From NCBI RefSeq assembly GCF_002127325.2, contig NC_035448.2, forward strand, positions 4,583,220 through 4,647,219: a stretch of DNA of 64,000 nt, read 5' to 3'. Shown here piece by piece: positions 38,522 through 50,988 of this stretch. Origin of the DNA: Helianthus annuus. Lineage: Eukaryota > Streptophyta > Magnoliopsida > Asterales > Asteraceae. Below the pieces are notes generated by a model. The model did not search any database. It saw only the letters and a program-made list of their open reading frames with translations, and was not told the origin of the DNA. Numbering within the stretch: position 1 is the first letter of the stretch; the number at the start of each line of letters is the position of its first letter. The translations under genes and the position numbers were made by a program.

Positions 38522-41228
38522 ATGGCTTCATCATTGAAGAATACCTCTACTGCAATGTCTGCGGTCAATTCGTCTCAGGGCATTCCACCTTTGCCTCCAC
38601 CACCTGCTGGATCTCAGAAAAATGCTGAGAAGAAACCAACTCCCATTTTCTCTAAACCTCCAACTTCTTCTGCTCCTTACACTCCCACTACTAGTGACAT
38701 GTTTACTTTGATTTTGCAGATGAAGGAACATATACAGCAACAGGATAAGACCAATGATAGGATCCTCAAAGAAATCGGAGATCTCAAGAAACAAAAGAAA
38801 GCGGCAAGCCCAGATCTTTGAATTTTGACACTCGGTGATTACTTCTCAGCCAACAGAGGTTCCAGATGTTCAATATGTGGGTGGACCAAAAGGAGTGCAC
38901 TACGGTTCAGCAATAGTGACTCAGGCATTAGGTTCATATTTCCAGCCAGCAGGATCCTATCCTCAGCATATGGGATCCTTCATGAATTCAGGAGCCTACT
39001 CAGGAGCGCAGCAGATTCAAGGATCCTCCTTTGTTCCAGGATCATCCCAGGTTCAAGGATCCTCCTTAGTTCCAGGATCATCCCAGGTTCAAGGATCCTC
39101 CTTTGTTCCAGGATCATCCCAGGTTCAAGGATCCTCCTTTGTTCCAGGATCATCCCGGGTTCAAGGATTCTCCTTTGTTCCAGGATCATCCCAGGTTTAA
39201 GGATCCTCCTTCGTTCCAGGATCATCCCAGGTTCAAGGATCCTCCTTTGTTCCAGGATCATCCCAGTTTCCGGGACCCTTCCAGATGCCAGGATCCTTGA
39301 GGAGTTTGCAAACAGGAAGTTCAGATGTCCATCAGGGAGATTTTATTCCGATGCAGACCATTGCTTCCACTGGTCCCTCCACAATTCTAGAGTCCCAGCA
39401 ATATGGATTTACATCCACTGCTCCTACTTTAAACCCGATGGGAGGTAACACTTTTAGTAATTCTCTTACAACTAACCATGGATTCATGCAGGATACAGGT
39501 ATCAACCATGCCATGGCCAGAGGGTTGCAAAAACTGAAGGATATGATATCGAGTGTTCCAGGAGTGGTCAAACCTATCCCGGAGATTGCAGATGGAAGCC
39601 ACAGGATATCTCGTTTTGCACCACCAATTTGTGATGCTGAGATACCCAAAAGATTCCATGTTCCAACTATGAAGCTGTATGATGGTTCAACGGATCCTGA
39701 GGAACACATAGCACAATACAGGGAAAGGATGGAGATCAATCCAATTCCAGAAAGGTTAAAGGAAGCATGCCTATGCAAGGGATTTGGATCCACACTTACT
39801 GGATCAGCTCTCAAATGGCTGCTAAGTTTTCCCCCTTACTCTATTACCTCGTTTGCTAATCTAGTTAACTTATTCAATAATCAGTTTTCTTGTAGTAGAA
39901 AATTTGAACGGTTAACTAGTGATCTATATAGGATAACCCAGGGTCATAATGAATCATTAAGGGATTACATAACCAAATTTAGTAAAGAATCCTTAGACAT
40001 TCCCAACTTGGATATAGCCACGGCTGTTGAGGCCTTCAAAATGGGATTGCTTAGGGATTCATTGTTCTATGATGATCTTGTTATGACACCATGCAGGAAC
40101 CTAGATGAGGTAAGAACCCGGGCACTCAGGTTCATCCGGCTAGAGGATGACAAAAGGATCCAGGAGAGATTAGCAGGATCCTCAAAACAAGAAAAGCAAG
40201 GATCCTCGTTCAAGAACAACAAATTCAAATCCTATAACAGATCCGATAACCAGAACGTGCATGCTGTTGATCAAGAAGATGACGATGAGGATTATCCTCC
40301 AATTTCTGAATATTGTTTTTCCGTTGATAACAATGAACTAATCCTTGCGATGCAGAATCTAGGAGATAAAGCCAGATGGCCTAGAAAAAATGACAGACCG
40401 GCTGCAACCAAAGACAAATCAAAGTGGTGTGCATACCATGAGGATTTTGGGCATTTAACAGAGGAATGCATTGCATTGAGAAAGGAAATTGGATACTTAT
40501 TGAGCAAGGGGCATTTAAAAGAATTGCTGGGTAGAAAAAAGTCAAGGACTCAGGATCCTGAAAGGATCCCTGAGAAAGCTCCAGCCCCTCCGGCAGATGC
40601 ACAAGTGATAAACTTTATTTCTGGAGGATCAGACATCTGTGGTACATCTTTCTCAGTAGCTAAAAGGCATGTAAAGGAAGCTAAAATGGATAATGGAGAA
40701 AGACGTGTTCGAACATCAAGTGTCTCTGAAGGAAAAGTCATAACCTTTGATGAGGATGATCGTGTTGACATCCAGGATCCTCATCACGATGGTCTAGTTA
40801 TTACTCTTTTTATTTCTAACCATTTTGTCCGCAGGATCCTTATTGACGGAGGAAGCTCAGTGAACATTATCCAACTGGATGTTCTAAAGAAAATGGGTAT
40901 CCCTGAATCAGATATCATACCAAGATCCTCCGTGCTCGTGGGATTTAGTGGCGAAACCAAGAACACCCTGGGGGACATTAAACTCCCAATTTATGTTGAG
41001 GGATTACATAATTATCAAAAATTTTGTGTTATTGACTGTTTATCTTGTTGTAATGTTATCCTTGGCAGGCCCTGGATACACGATATGAAGGCAGTCCCAT
41101 CTACCTACCATCAATGTGTGAAACTCCCTAGTCCTTGGGGAATAGTCAAGATTGATAGTGATCAGCAGGAGGCTAAGGATTGCTACACCTCATCAATGAA
41201 ACCAGCCTCGAAATCAAGTGAGCAATAG
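38522..41228 (+). pseudogene. gag-pro: Element F gag-pro, with a deletion frameshift and a nonsense codon
   Basis: ATG at 38522 (MASSLKNTSTAMSAV). A deletion of roughly 20 nt near 38805 (KKAASPDL, stop at 38819) removes the frame relative to A. The frame resumes before MITSQPTEVPDV (38835). Seven copies of the 12-residue repeat follow; in the sixth, CAA is TAA at 39198-39200. From 39201 on the frame is open through the gag domain, knuckle (KWCAYHEDFGHLTEEC), protease (LIDGGSS, ILGRPWI) to the UAG at 41226-41228. Two separate lesions mean no full-length Gag. Confidence 0.92.
39018..39269 (+). repeat. 36-bp tandem repeat in gag of F, seven units (12 aa each)
   Basis: The unit is CAAGGATCCTCCTTTGTTCC plus AGGATCATCCCAGGTT, coding QGSSFVPGSSQV. 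Seven units in F, about four in A, two in B, three in C and D, each followed by degenerate units with PGS. One F unit has the TAA nonsense codon. Confidence 0.93.
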
Positions 41229-41234
41229 CAATCA
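41223..41234 (+). promoter_or_regulatory. Leaky-stop context at gag-pro/pol boundary of F
   Basis: CAA TAG CAA TCA. The last codon differs from A, B and C (TTA), yet both fit the CAR-YYA readthrough rule. UAG at 41226-41228. Confidence 0.8.
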
Positions 41235-44200
41235 AAGTATCCTCCAAGGGATGTCTTGGAGGCAAGAGAGCAGGATGTGGTAGAAATCCTCATGGATCCT
41301 GATGATCCTGAATCCAAAATCTATATCGGATCAGGGATCCTTGGTAAAATGAAAGAAGATCTAGTATCCTTCCTCAAAAGAAGAAAAACTACCTTTGCAT
41401 GGAAGCATGAGGATATGACAGGTATATCTAAGGATATTATTACTCATAAACTTGGCATTGACAGGTCATTCAAACCGATCCATCAAAAAAGGAGGAAGTT
41501 TGCACCAGAAAGAAATGCCATTATCCAGGAAGAGGTAGAGAAATTGCTCCGGGCAGGTATGATTAGAGAGGTCAAGTATCCAAGATGGTTGGCCAATGTG
41601 GTTGTTGTTCAAAAGAAAAATGGAAAGTGGAGGGTATGTGTCGATTTTACTGATTTAAATAAGGCATGTCCCAAGGATCCTTTCCCATTACCCCACATTG
41701 ACTCCATGGTGGATGCAACGGCGGGTCATGAACTATTAACTTTTATGGATGTTTCCTCTGGATTCCAGCAAATTCAGATGGAACCATCTGATCAAGAGGA
41801 TACGGCTTTTATGACTCCAACCGGTATATATTGTTATATTGCTATGCCATTTGGATTAAGGAATGCAGGTGTAACATATCAAAGGCTGGTGAATATGATG
41901 TTCAAGGATCAGATTGGACAAACTATGGAGGTTTACATAGATGATATGGTGGTAAAGTCCATAAAAGCTGAGGATCACCTAAGAGACTTGGAGGAAGCAT
42001 TTGATATCCTTGACAGATATAACATGAAACTTAATCCTTCAAAATGTCACTTTGGTGTTAAAGCAGGTAAATTCTTAGGATATATGGTGACCAAGAGAGG
42101 CATTGAAGCTAGCCCGGAACAAATCAAAGCCTTGGTGAACATCAAATCTCCTGCCAATGCTAAGGATGTGCAAAGGCTAACAAGCAGGATAGCAGCTTTG
42201 AACAGATTTATATCCAAATCCTCGGAGAAGTGCAAAGAATTCTATGATATCCTAAGGAAGAACAAGAAATTCGAGTGAACTGAGAAGCATGAAAGTGCTT
42301 TACGAGCTCTCAAAGAATACCTATCCTCAGCCCCAGCCTTGATGAAACCAGAAAAAGGAGATGTGTTATCCTTATATCTTGCAGTATCCTCAAAAGCAGT
42401 AAGTGCAGTCCTTGTTAAGGATCATGAAGGTACACAACATCCTGTCTATTATGTAAGTAAGAGTTTACTTGATGCTGAATCCAGGTATTCACACCTTGAA
42501 AAGCTTATTCTTGCATTAATTATGGCATCTACTAAGTTGAGACATTATTTTGAAACCCATGTTATTGTTGTTAAAACTAATTTTCCAATTAAGAATGTCC
42601 TCAGCAAACCTGAGATGTCTGGAAGGATGGCTAAGTGGGCAGTGAAGCTTAGTGCCTATGATATAAGATATGAGCCTAGGACAGCCATCAAATCCCAAGC
42701 ATTGGCCGACTTTGTGGCTGATTTCGGTAGTGATTTACAAAAGGAAGCCGAATTAGAAGTCCAGCAGCTGGAGGAGACCAAGGATCATTGGATACTCTAC
42801 ACTGATGGATCCTCAAATGTCAAAGGCACAGGGCTTGGTATAATACTAAAATCGCCATAGGGGGACATTATACCCCATTCCATAGCTTGTGAGTTCCAAA
42901 CCACTAACAATGAGGCTGAATATGAAGCCTAGATTGCTGGTTTACAAATTGCTAAGAATATGGGGATCAGGTACCTTGAGGTACATGTAGATTCATTACT
43001 AATTACAAATCATTTTAATGGATCCTATACTGTTAAAGGTGAAAAGCTAACCAAATATTTAGAGATAGTCAAAGAATTAGCACTCTCTTTTGTTTCCTTT
43101 AGTTTGACACAGGTACCAAGGGAAGAAAATACAGAAGCTGATGCATTGGCTAATTTAGGATCATCTTTGAAGATCCCGGAGGATATAAGCATCCCCATTA
43201 TCCATATCTTGGCTCCAGCTATCGAGGATCATGTGGCTATGGAAATAGGAGAGGATTCTACAATTATCCCTAGTGAGGATACTCAATCTTATCCAGGATC
43301 AGGATCATGGATCTCACCAATCATGAGATACTTACAACACGGAGAGATTCCTATGGGAGAAAATCCTAGGGCTTTCAAAATTAAGGTATCTCAATTCACA
43401 ATCTTAAATAATATGTTGTATAAGCGATCTCTTGCAGGACCATATTTAAGATGCATTGAGGATCCTGAAGTTCAAGAAGTTTTAAAAGACTTTCATGAAG
43501 GAGATTGTAGAAACCACACTGGGGGCAGGGCATTGTTCTCAAGGATCTTAAGGACAGGATACTACTGGCCAACTATGAAAATGGATGTTGTAGAGTATGC
43601 TAAGAAGTGTGATCCTTGTCAAAGACACAGCAATATCCTTCATCAGCCGGCTGAATTTCTACATCCTATATCCTCCTCTTGGCCATTTATGAGATGGGGG
43701 ATGGATATAGTTGGTAAGCTCCCTAAGGCACCTGGTGGGAAAGTGTTCATGCTTGCTATGACTGATTACTTCTCCAAGTGGATAGAGGCTGAAGCTTTTG
43801 CCCAAGTCAGAGAAAAGGAAGTTATATCCTTCATTAAAATAAATATTATAACTAGATTTGGCATTCCTTCTGAAATATTATGTGATAATGGTTCCCAATT
43901 TATTGGGGGCAGAACCACTAACTTTTGTGACAGCTGGGGGATTAAGATGATAACATCAACACCAGTCCACCCACAAGCTAATGGTCAAGCAGAATCATCC
44001 AACAAGATCATCATCAACAATTTAAAGAAGAAACTTGGATCCAAGAAAGGGAAATGGGCAGAAGAACTACCCTATGTGCTCTGGGCTGATAGGACAACCC
44101 CCAAGAATGCTACAGGCCAGACTCCATTCTCTTTGGTATTTGGGGCAGAGTCAGTAATCCCAACAGAAATGGTGGTTCCAACTGCTAGAACAAGTACCCG

Positions 44201-44540
44201 TGATCCTGAGGAAAATGATGAGAACTTGGCTCAAGACCTGGATACTATTGAAGAAATCAGGGATCTAGCAAGGATAAGGATGGCCAGTTATCAACAAAGA
44301 ATGGTTGGTGCTTATAACAAAAATGTCAGGATCAGGAAGTTTCAAGTTGGGGATATGGTATTGAGGAAAGCATTCCAGAATACCACCAATCCTGCTGATG
44401 GAAAGTTGGCACCAAAGTGGGAAGGCCCTTATTTGATTGAAGCTGAAGCAGGAAAGGGGGCATATAGATTGCTGACCATGGAAGGTGATTTGTTACCAAG
44501 AGCTTGGAATGCTGTCCATTTGAAAAAATATTTCATGTGA
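41229..44540 (+). pseudogene. pol: Element F pol, with three nonsense codons
   Basis: The reading frame of 1104 codons is kept throughout, without indels that shift it. RT (VVQKKNGKWRVCVDFTDLN, FMDVSSGFQQI, YIDDMVV), degenerate RNase H (LAVSSKAVSAVL), second RNase H (YTDGSS, NNEAEYEA, VHVDS) and integrase (GMDIV, CDNGSQF, QAESSN, KWEGPYLIEAEAG) are all recognisable. Nonsense codons: TGA for TGG at 42276-42278, TAG for CAG at 42858-42860 and TAG for a Leu codon at 42930-42932. The first two fit cytosine deamination. The stop is TGA at 44538-44540. Confidence 0.93.
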
Positions 44541-45882
44541 GCAGGATCCTCCTGGCGCCTATGGTCCTTACATTAGGGATATCCTCGAAGGATCCTTAAA
44601 GCCTCATTGATCCTTACTCTGGTAATGTCCAAATCCTGAACTATTTCACTTTACTTATTCTCTCATACAAGGATAAGGATCATGTGTCCTTCATCCTTCT
44701 CTCACAAGACTTTGAGTTTTGAAAGTTCAGGTATTCTTAGCATAATGTTGATTATCTACAGAAACAATCCAGATCCTTGGGTTCAACCCCAGTTATTTGG
44801 GCTTGACCCCAGTTTCGCCTGTAGCGCATGATGATCCTGGTATAGTTCAAGGCATTGGGACCAGTACTCGCTTTAGGGGCTGATAATTCCATTGTACTGG
44901 CTATACCTAGGATCCTACGTATAATGGTAGACGTACCATACATCCGTTCCTAAGGTTTCTAACGTTTTCACATTAGCTAAGGTTTTGGCATTTTCATGTC
45001 ACTAAGATTGGATAGTCGCCAGTTAGGGCCATACTCCAGTTTACATACGATCCTTGGGCTTGTCCCCAGTTATCCTTAGGCTTGTCCCCAGTTATCCTTG
45101 GGCTTGTCCCCAGTTGCTAACTCTTATTTTATATTGGCTTAGTCCCAAGTTATGCTCTATTTCAGGTCTTTGAAGTTAAACAACTAAGGATCCTTGATCC
45201 TTATTTCTCTCTAAGGTTTATCTTATAGTTATCCTGATTATGGTTAGGATCCTAACTTGGATCCTCAGGTATGATCCTTAACTATTTTTATCTTATTCAT
45301 TGTTTATTTGAATAACCCTTATACTTTGACAACTGAACTTATGATCCTTAAAACATATACTACTTTTTGGGGTTTCACAACTACAGGATATTTGATCAAG
45401 GATCATATCCTAAATGTTTTCAATCTGACTTATTTAAAACTACTGATTTAATAAGTGTATACCAAAACAATTGAGAATCAAAGGAACCAAAAGGATAACA
45501 ACACAGGATAAGCGACAAAAGGTTAAGATTTTATTTATTAACAAAAAAGACTAACCCTTCAAAGGTTGTCAAAATTACCTACCCCAAGCATCTACCAGCA
45601 AAACGTGGCCCGTCCGTTGGGGTAGGTAAAGGGTGTCCATGATAATAGGTTTGAAGTTGTGCAGGAACATAAAGGCGGCAGGATCACAATGGTTTCATCC
45701 CCCAAACAGAGGATCCCTCCACCATTTGCAATCCTGCCTATTGTCTGAAGGATCCTTGATCCTTAAACCTAAAACTATTGTTCAAGAGTACAGACCATCA
45801 TTGTTCAACAAAACAGCCACTAAACAAAAAAATTGGGCTCCGGCTATGTCTAGAAGTTTCCTTCATCGCCCAATCCTGCAGC
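44541..45882 (+). other. 3' region of F
   Basis: Non-coding sequence homologous to 2295-3689 of A (inverted). Contains the 23-bp array at 45048-45113 and dense AGGATCC words. The part 45530-45850 corresponds to the segment of B that hosts the gag-only element. Confidence 0.75.
45048..45113 (+). repeat. 23-bp tandem repeats in F 3' region, three copies
   Basis: Unit ATCCTTGGGCTTGTCCCCAGTT and one-base variants; complement of the units in A and B, as expected from the opposite orientation. Confidence 0.85.
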
Positions 45883-47428
45883 TTAGACCTTCGCTGCATC
45901 TTCACCACCAGCTCCACTTGCCTCACCACCCTGATCCTTGCCACTGCCTCTAGCCTCAAGTGTCAGGATCTCCTCAGCCTCTTCATCGTCCTCCAGTTCA
46001 GCCAGCCTCGCCTTCCAGCCCTCCACGTCCCAGGTGCTCTTGTCAAAAGCAGGATCCTGAGCTTCCATGGCCATTTGCAGCTGGATCTTGTACATTGCTA
46101 TGGCGGCGGAGACCTTGGCATCCTGGGTGATCTCGTGCTTCTCATAATCAAAGTTGATCAGCATCTTGGCAGCCTCATTCTTGGTGTTCTGGAGATCCTT
46201 CTGAAGATCAGCAATCTTGCTATCCTGATCCTCAACGTGGCCAACATAGGTTTCGATCTCAGCAAATTTCTGCAAGGGAGACAAAGGATAATGTCAGGAC
46301 CAAATGATCCTCATACAAGCAGGATATACAAGCAGGGACAGTGATCCTTACCTCATTGAAATAGTCCATGAATTGTTGGCAGATCAAGGGGAGGCCTTGC
46401 AGATCCTCAGCTTCGGAGGCCTTTCTTTTCTTGCCTCCCTTCCCTCTGAGGGGTGCCTTGGGGATTGAAGCAGTGGCGCTAGCAGGAGTCTTCTTTCTCG
46501 AGGATTTGACATTGGTGAGATCGGTGATGCTGAACTTCGAAGCAGACTTGGTGGATTTTCCAGCACCTACACAACCGAAACAAGATAAGTATCTTAATTT
46601 TACTTAAATTTTATTATTTAATTGAACCTTTAGACAAGGATACTTACTTGACATCGTGACAGAACCAGAGGATACTTCCTGAGAAAGTTCTTGTTTGAGG
46701 ATCAAGTCTCTTGAAAGCTAAGAGTCTCTCTTTAGCAGCAGGAGTTAATCTGAGGTGTGAAACGGAGATAGCTGCACAACAAAAAAGCAAAAGAATGTTA
46801 GTGATCCTTATTCTGAAGGATAAGTTCTATGGTGATCCTCCTCAGGATCCTTCATCCTACCATGGGTAGCCCACTTCTTAGGTAGATCCTTCCCATCAGG
46901 GATAGAATCTCTTCTCACAAAAAAGAAGCGCCGCTTCCAGTTGGTATCATTCTTGGTGGCTTTGAAGATTGGATGCTCCTCCCCAGGCCTTTGTTTGAAC
47001 AGATAGCGATGGGAACCAAAGGTGGTAAGACCATACAGTTCTCCTAACTCAGCCATGCCTAAATCTATCCCATCCTGCTCGATGATCCTTTCAAGGGTAT
47101 ACAAAACCCTCCAGATCATCGGCATGGCTTGGATGTAAGATATGCCTGTCAGGGAAAAGAAGGATTGGGTGAAAGCTGGAAAGGGATATGTGTAGCCTAT
47201 GGCAAACGGGGTCATAGGGAAGGCAACCCATGAATCAGAAGTGTGATCGCTCAGGGCAGTAGGATCATAGGGTTTGAACACGGTGTTTGCGGGAAAACAA
47301 TACCGGACCCTGTCAATTTGAGGATCGGTGAAAATGCAGCGTTCTTTAGCGGAATCTGTGACGATCCCTTGACTCTTGAAGGGGCTTACTTTCTGGTGAT
47401 CCTTAGCAGGGGAGTTCCGGAGCAACAT
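45883..47428 (-). pseudogene. Antisense accessory ORF of F ('transposase (putative) gypsy type'), four exons
   Basis: Minus strand, opposite to F. Exon 1 47428-46861 (568 nt, as in B; MLLRNSPAKD start, conserved YIQAMPMIWRVL and NWKRRFFFVRRD); exon 2 46771-46648; exon 3 46566-46352; exon 4 46269-45883 (coiled coil from KFAEIETYVGHVEDQ, then WDVEGWKARLAELEDDEE and a Gly/Glu-rich tail). Donors and acceptors are GT and AG at the same positions as in Z and B. Exon 2 is 124 nt against 144 nt elsewhere, a 20-nt loss around 46690 that shifts the frame, so the copy is probably dead although exons 1, 3 and 4 are each open. Function unknown. Confidence 0.78.
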
Positions 47429-47719
47429 TTTGAACGAAGTAATTGAAAAAAGAAGGAAAACAGAGCAAGTAAAGAGAGAAGATGAAGAGGAGAATACCTG
47501 CTTGATCTTCTGAATGCGGTTATAAAGGGAGTAGCTCTGGATTTTAAATGCAAACGATCATATCTATATCTCCTATTTATAATGATGATTTTGCAGGAAT
47601 GTCACTTCTGTGACGTCATAATGCAACGGATAGTTCGATGATAACGGCTATAAATCCGTTGAGTTTGTTGCAGATAAGATCAAGAAAACATAACTCGTTA
47701 ATTTTACATTTTACTCCTT

Positions 47720-47735
47720 ATATTTTGGGGGCAAT
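47720..47735 (+). other. Polypurine tract of F
   Basis: TATATTTTGGGGGCAAT directly precedes the 3' LTR (TGTTAGGGG). Confidence 0.8.
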
Positions 47736-48451
47736 TGTTAGGGGAGGATTTTCTAACAATTAGTGATCCTTATTTGCTATCCTAATAATGATCCTTACTT
47801 CTGTGACAGATAGTGATCCTCAGAAGAGCTTCAGGATCAGGATCATGGATCACCCTAAGGATCCTCATACTAATGATTGGCTGTTTGTGTTTACTATTGT
47901 TTTGCAGGAGTATTGAGCTTGACTTGGTCTTAGCAACGTTACTATGGAATATTCCACGGGTATTTCGCATACATTTGAATAGAAATGGACGTTGTGGAGA
48001 ACGTGGGAGCATGACACAAAAGTCGGACAATTAGTTAGCTTAGTTAGCTTTCATTTTTAAAGGGGTGACGAGCTAAATTTAGAACACGGAGCCATTTTCA
48101 GTTACACACACACTCTCGTGCAATTGTAGTCTCAAAGCTTTCATTAAACACTTAGCGATTCTCACACTTTCACACGAATAACCATAGTGATCCTTGTACT
48201 TAGCTCGTCAGTATCCGAAGTTGTAAACTTTTATTGATTTATTTGAGCTTGGTGATCGGTACTTTCCATCACCCGAGGTTTTTTATGCCGGAGATCTTCT
48301 AAAGATCAAGGGCTTTTTCCTCGTATAAATCCTTGTGTTGTTTGTGCAATTTGCATTGAAGTGATCCTTACTATTGTTCTTCATTTCAAGCATCATACCC
48401 CGTAACTAAGAGTTTGGTTGCATTATCCTTATTAGATTTTTGACCAAAACA
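47736..48451 (+). repeat. 3' LTR of F (716 bp)
   Basis: TGTTAGGGGAGG to TTTTTGACCAAAACA, followed by the TSD ATTCC. About 15 differences from the 5' LTR. Confidence 0.95.
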
Positions 48452-49053
48452 ATTCCTATGGTGAAAAATTGGAATTGACTCTTTGGGAATCTCTGGTATG
48501 ATCTTTCCTTTTTATTTGGATAACTTACAGATTATGTGTCAGTATCCTGATCAGGATATCTTTCAGGATACATTTACAATGTGTTCCCAAGAATGTTCAA
48601 ATCAAATTATTTTTACAAGTAAAATTCATGTAGTGAAAATAAAGCAACGATAGGAAGTTATATTATTAACATACCAAAATATGTGCTCTTAGTTTCACCT
48701 TAAAACAAGGCCCATCCACTAAGAGCACTAATAGTTACTTACCGTATTTACTTAACAGTTGAAGGCTTTGTCTCAAACCGAGACCCATCCACCTCCAACT
48801 GTTATATTGTTCAAAAGAAAAACATACTAACAGTGATGACCAAGGGCTTCGTCCTGAAACTCAGGATCCCTCCACCTTTGGCCATCATATTGTCTAAGTG
48901 TAGGAAAAGTAAATTGTTTAGGGGATTACAGACCAACATCAAATCTAAAAAAGTGGGCTCCGGCCTAAGCATCAACATCCATCATCGCCCACTCAGATGC
49001 CCTCACACAGCGGCATCCTCTCCAACCTTCTCCGGCTTATCAGCACCAGCATC
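48452..49053 (+). other. 3' region of E, right of F
   Basis: Non-coding. A short theme (AAGGC..CCATCCAC..AACTGTTA) recurs at about 48705-48805 and 48835-48895. The end of the accessory ORF reaches in from the right; a weaker in-frame continuation of that ORF runs to a TGA at 49003-49005. Confidence 0.6.
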
Positions 49054-50739
49054 CTACCCAGCATCCTCACCAGCATCCGCTCCAGCATCCTTCTTGTCTC
49101 CAGCCTGATCCACCACCTCTGCTGACTTGGAGGACTCACCGGCTTCTGCAGGGAGTGGCACAGCTTTTCCTCCAAGCTCCTTCAGTTTGGCCACCCAAGA
49201 GTCCACCGGCCAAGTTGGGCACACGAGGCCTGTCTCCTTGGCCTCGTAGGCCATCTTGATGCGAGCTTGTAGCAAGGAGACGATGGCAGAGGTCTTGATC
49301 CCTTCTCGGAAAGAAACCATGGCCTGCTCGTGATCCATTTCTGCGGTGGCAAGTTTGAGCTCAGCCTCTTAGGTGACCTTCTTCATCAAGCTCTCGTAAT
49401 GTCGGGACTTCGCTTCAGCACTAGCACCTTGATCAGCAACAGTGCTTTCGAGCTGTTTGATCCTGGCTTCGTGGAGTGCAACAGTACCGCAGGCATCATT
49501 ATACAGGTGGAGCAGATGCTGAAGGCCCTGCACATCGAATTCAGGTATGAGTCAGAATATATTAATCAGGATATCCTATCAAGATATATATGTAGGATAT
49601 ATAGCAGGATATTACCTTATTGAGGAAGGATGTCATGGGCTCTAAGGAGTCAGAAAAGCTGAGTTCGTCATAGGAGAACCCCTCGGAGCCTGGGGCACTA
49701 ATTTCAGAGCCCTTTCTCTTTTTTGCTGTGGAAGCACGAGTCCTTGGGTTAGCCTTAGGGGCCGGCAGTGGCTTGGAGCTGGTGGCAGCAGGTGTCTCTT
49801 TCTTGACCATGACAGGAGTAGGATAACTGTCAAGCTCGTTAAGGTCAAGGAGGATTGGAACTTTGCTAGAGTCTGCACACAGGGAGTAAAAATTCTTTCC
49901 TAAATATTTCAAATAAAAGCATGTATGCAGTATATTGAACAGGATCCTTACCAGACATGTTTACACTGGAAAGAGGGCTTGGAGACGGTGGAGACGGGTT
50001 AAAACTTCTTTCAGCTTCAGGAAGGAGTCTGATAGCGTCAATCCTTTTCTGTGAATCTGCAAGGGGAGGTGCTAGCTTCCTAAAGTCAGCTGCATGCAAA
50101 ACAGTAAAAAGAAAGTTGATCAATTCAGGATATGGAACAAGATACAAGACAGGATCATCCTAAAACCCTAGGTCCTACCCTTTTTCAACCATTTCACCGG
50201 ATAATCCGCTCCACCAGGGATTGAATCTCTTTTTACAAAAAAAGAATTTGGATTTCCATTCCTCTTCATTCCTGGTGGCTCGGAGGACTAATGGGTCGCT
50301 GGAAGTAGAGTAAAACAAGAATCGGCAAGAGCCGTGACATCTAAGCCGGTATGCTAAAGGAAGGTCATGAACAGAAAGATCAGGGATGTGGTTGTTCTTG
50401 ATTTGATCAAGAACAGATAAGACTCGCCAAAGCATTGGCATTGTCTGACTAAAGCAGATTTTGGTAACATTAAAGAACTCGGTGATGAAGTCCGAGAAAG
50501 GAAATTGCAACCCTAAGGTAAAAGGAAAAGCATTGAAGCACAACCACTCGTCAGAAACCATATCTGACCCGATCAAATGGCCAGAACACCGTCCCTTTTG
50601 GGAAGATGCCGGAGGTTTTAAGGGCTGACAAGTGTGCACTATCAAAGGTGCATATTTCTTTCTCCGGATCTTGGAGAATATTCTGGTGGATAAACGTGGG
50701 AGCAGAATCGCCGGAGCTGGATCTTGTTTGCCTCGCCAT
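49054..50739 (-). pseudogene. Antisense accessory ORF of E, diverged family member, broken
   Basis: The arrangement mirrors Z, B and F: exon 1 50739-50179 (MARQTRSSSG start; FSQTMPMLWRVLSVLDQI matches the YIQAMPMIWRVL block; EWKSKFFFCKKR matches NWKRRFFFVRRD), exon 2 50089-49952, exon 3 49872-49616, exon 4 49527 to 49054. All junctions are GT..AG. Exon 4 is a coiled coil with an Ala/Asp/Gly tail (DAGADAGEDAG). Breaks: a frameshift near 50575 in exon 1 and a TAA at about 49370 (KVT*EAELK) in exon 4. The protein sequence is far more diverged than the intron positions are. Function unknown. Confidence 0.7.
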
Positions 50740-50970
50740 ATTGTCACCGGAATATTGAGTAGAATGAAAGAGGAAGATGGAGTTGGGAGAGAAATGTTTA
50801 CCTTTTTCACTTCAGTGATAGTTAAAAGAAGATAAGAGTGAGAAGATATAGGAAGCAATGAGTAAATATAGACTGAACGGTTACAACTAGTCACATCAAG
50901 GTCTTATCTCTTAATTACCTCGTTATTCGTAAAAAAAAATGTAACCGTTAGTATCAGGATACTTAACGGT

Positions 50971-50988
50971 AACATTTTTGGGGACAAT
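50971..50988 (+). other. Polypurine tract of E
   Basis: AACATTTTTGGGGACAAT precedes TGTTATGGG. It differs in detail from the tract of the other family. Confidence 0.75.

Larger units (their letters stand above)
37718..48451 (+). mobile_element. Element F: complete but defective Tat-lineage retrotransposon inserted in E
   Basis: Both LTRs are 716 bp (37718-38433 and 47736-48451), with TSD ATTCC at 37713-37717 and 48452-48456. Order: LTR, PBS, gag-pro, UAG, pol, 3' region with tandem repeats, antisense accessory ORF, PPT, LTR. I count about 15 differences between the LTRs (about 2%), so F is older than B. The first base of the 5' LTR is A where T is expected. Confidence 0.95.

Noticed and set aside
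39018..39269. CRISPR-like look of regular repeats
   Set aside because: Units are contiguous without unique spacers, are in frame inside gag, and the DNA is a plant retrotransposon.
38825..39448. 207-codon frame with SRILLCSRIIPG repeats in F
   Set aside because: It is the +1 frame of the 36-bp gag repeat. The true gag frame is kept in A, C and D.
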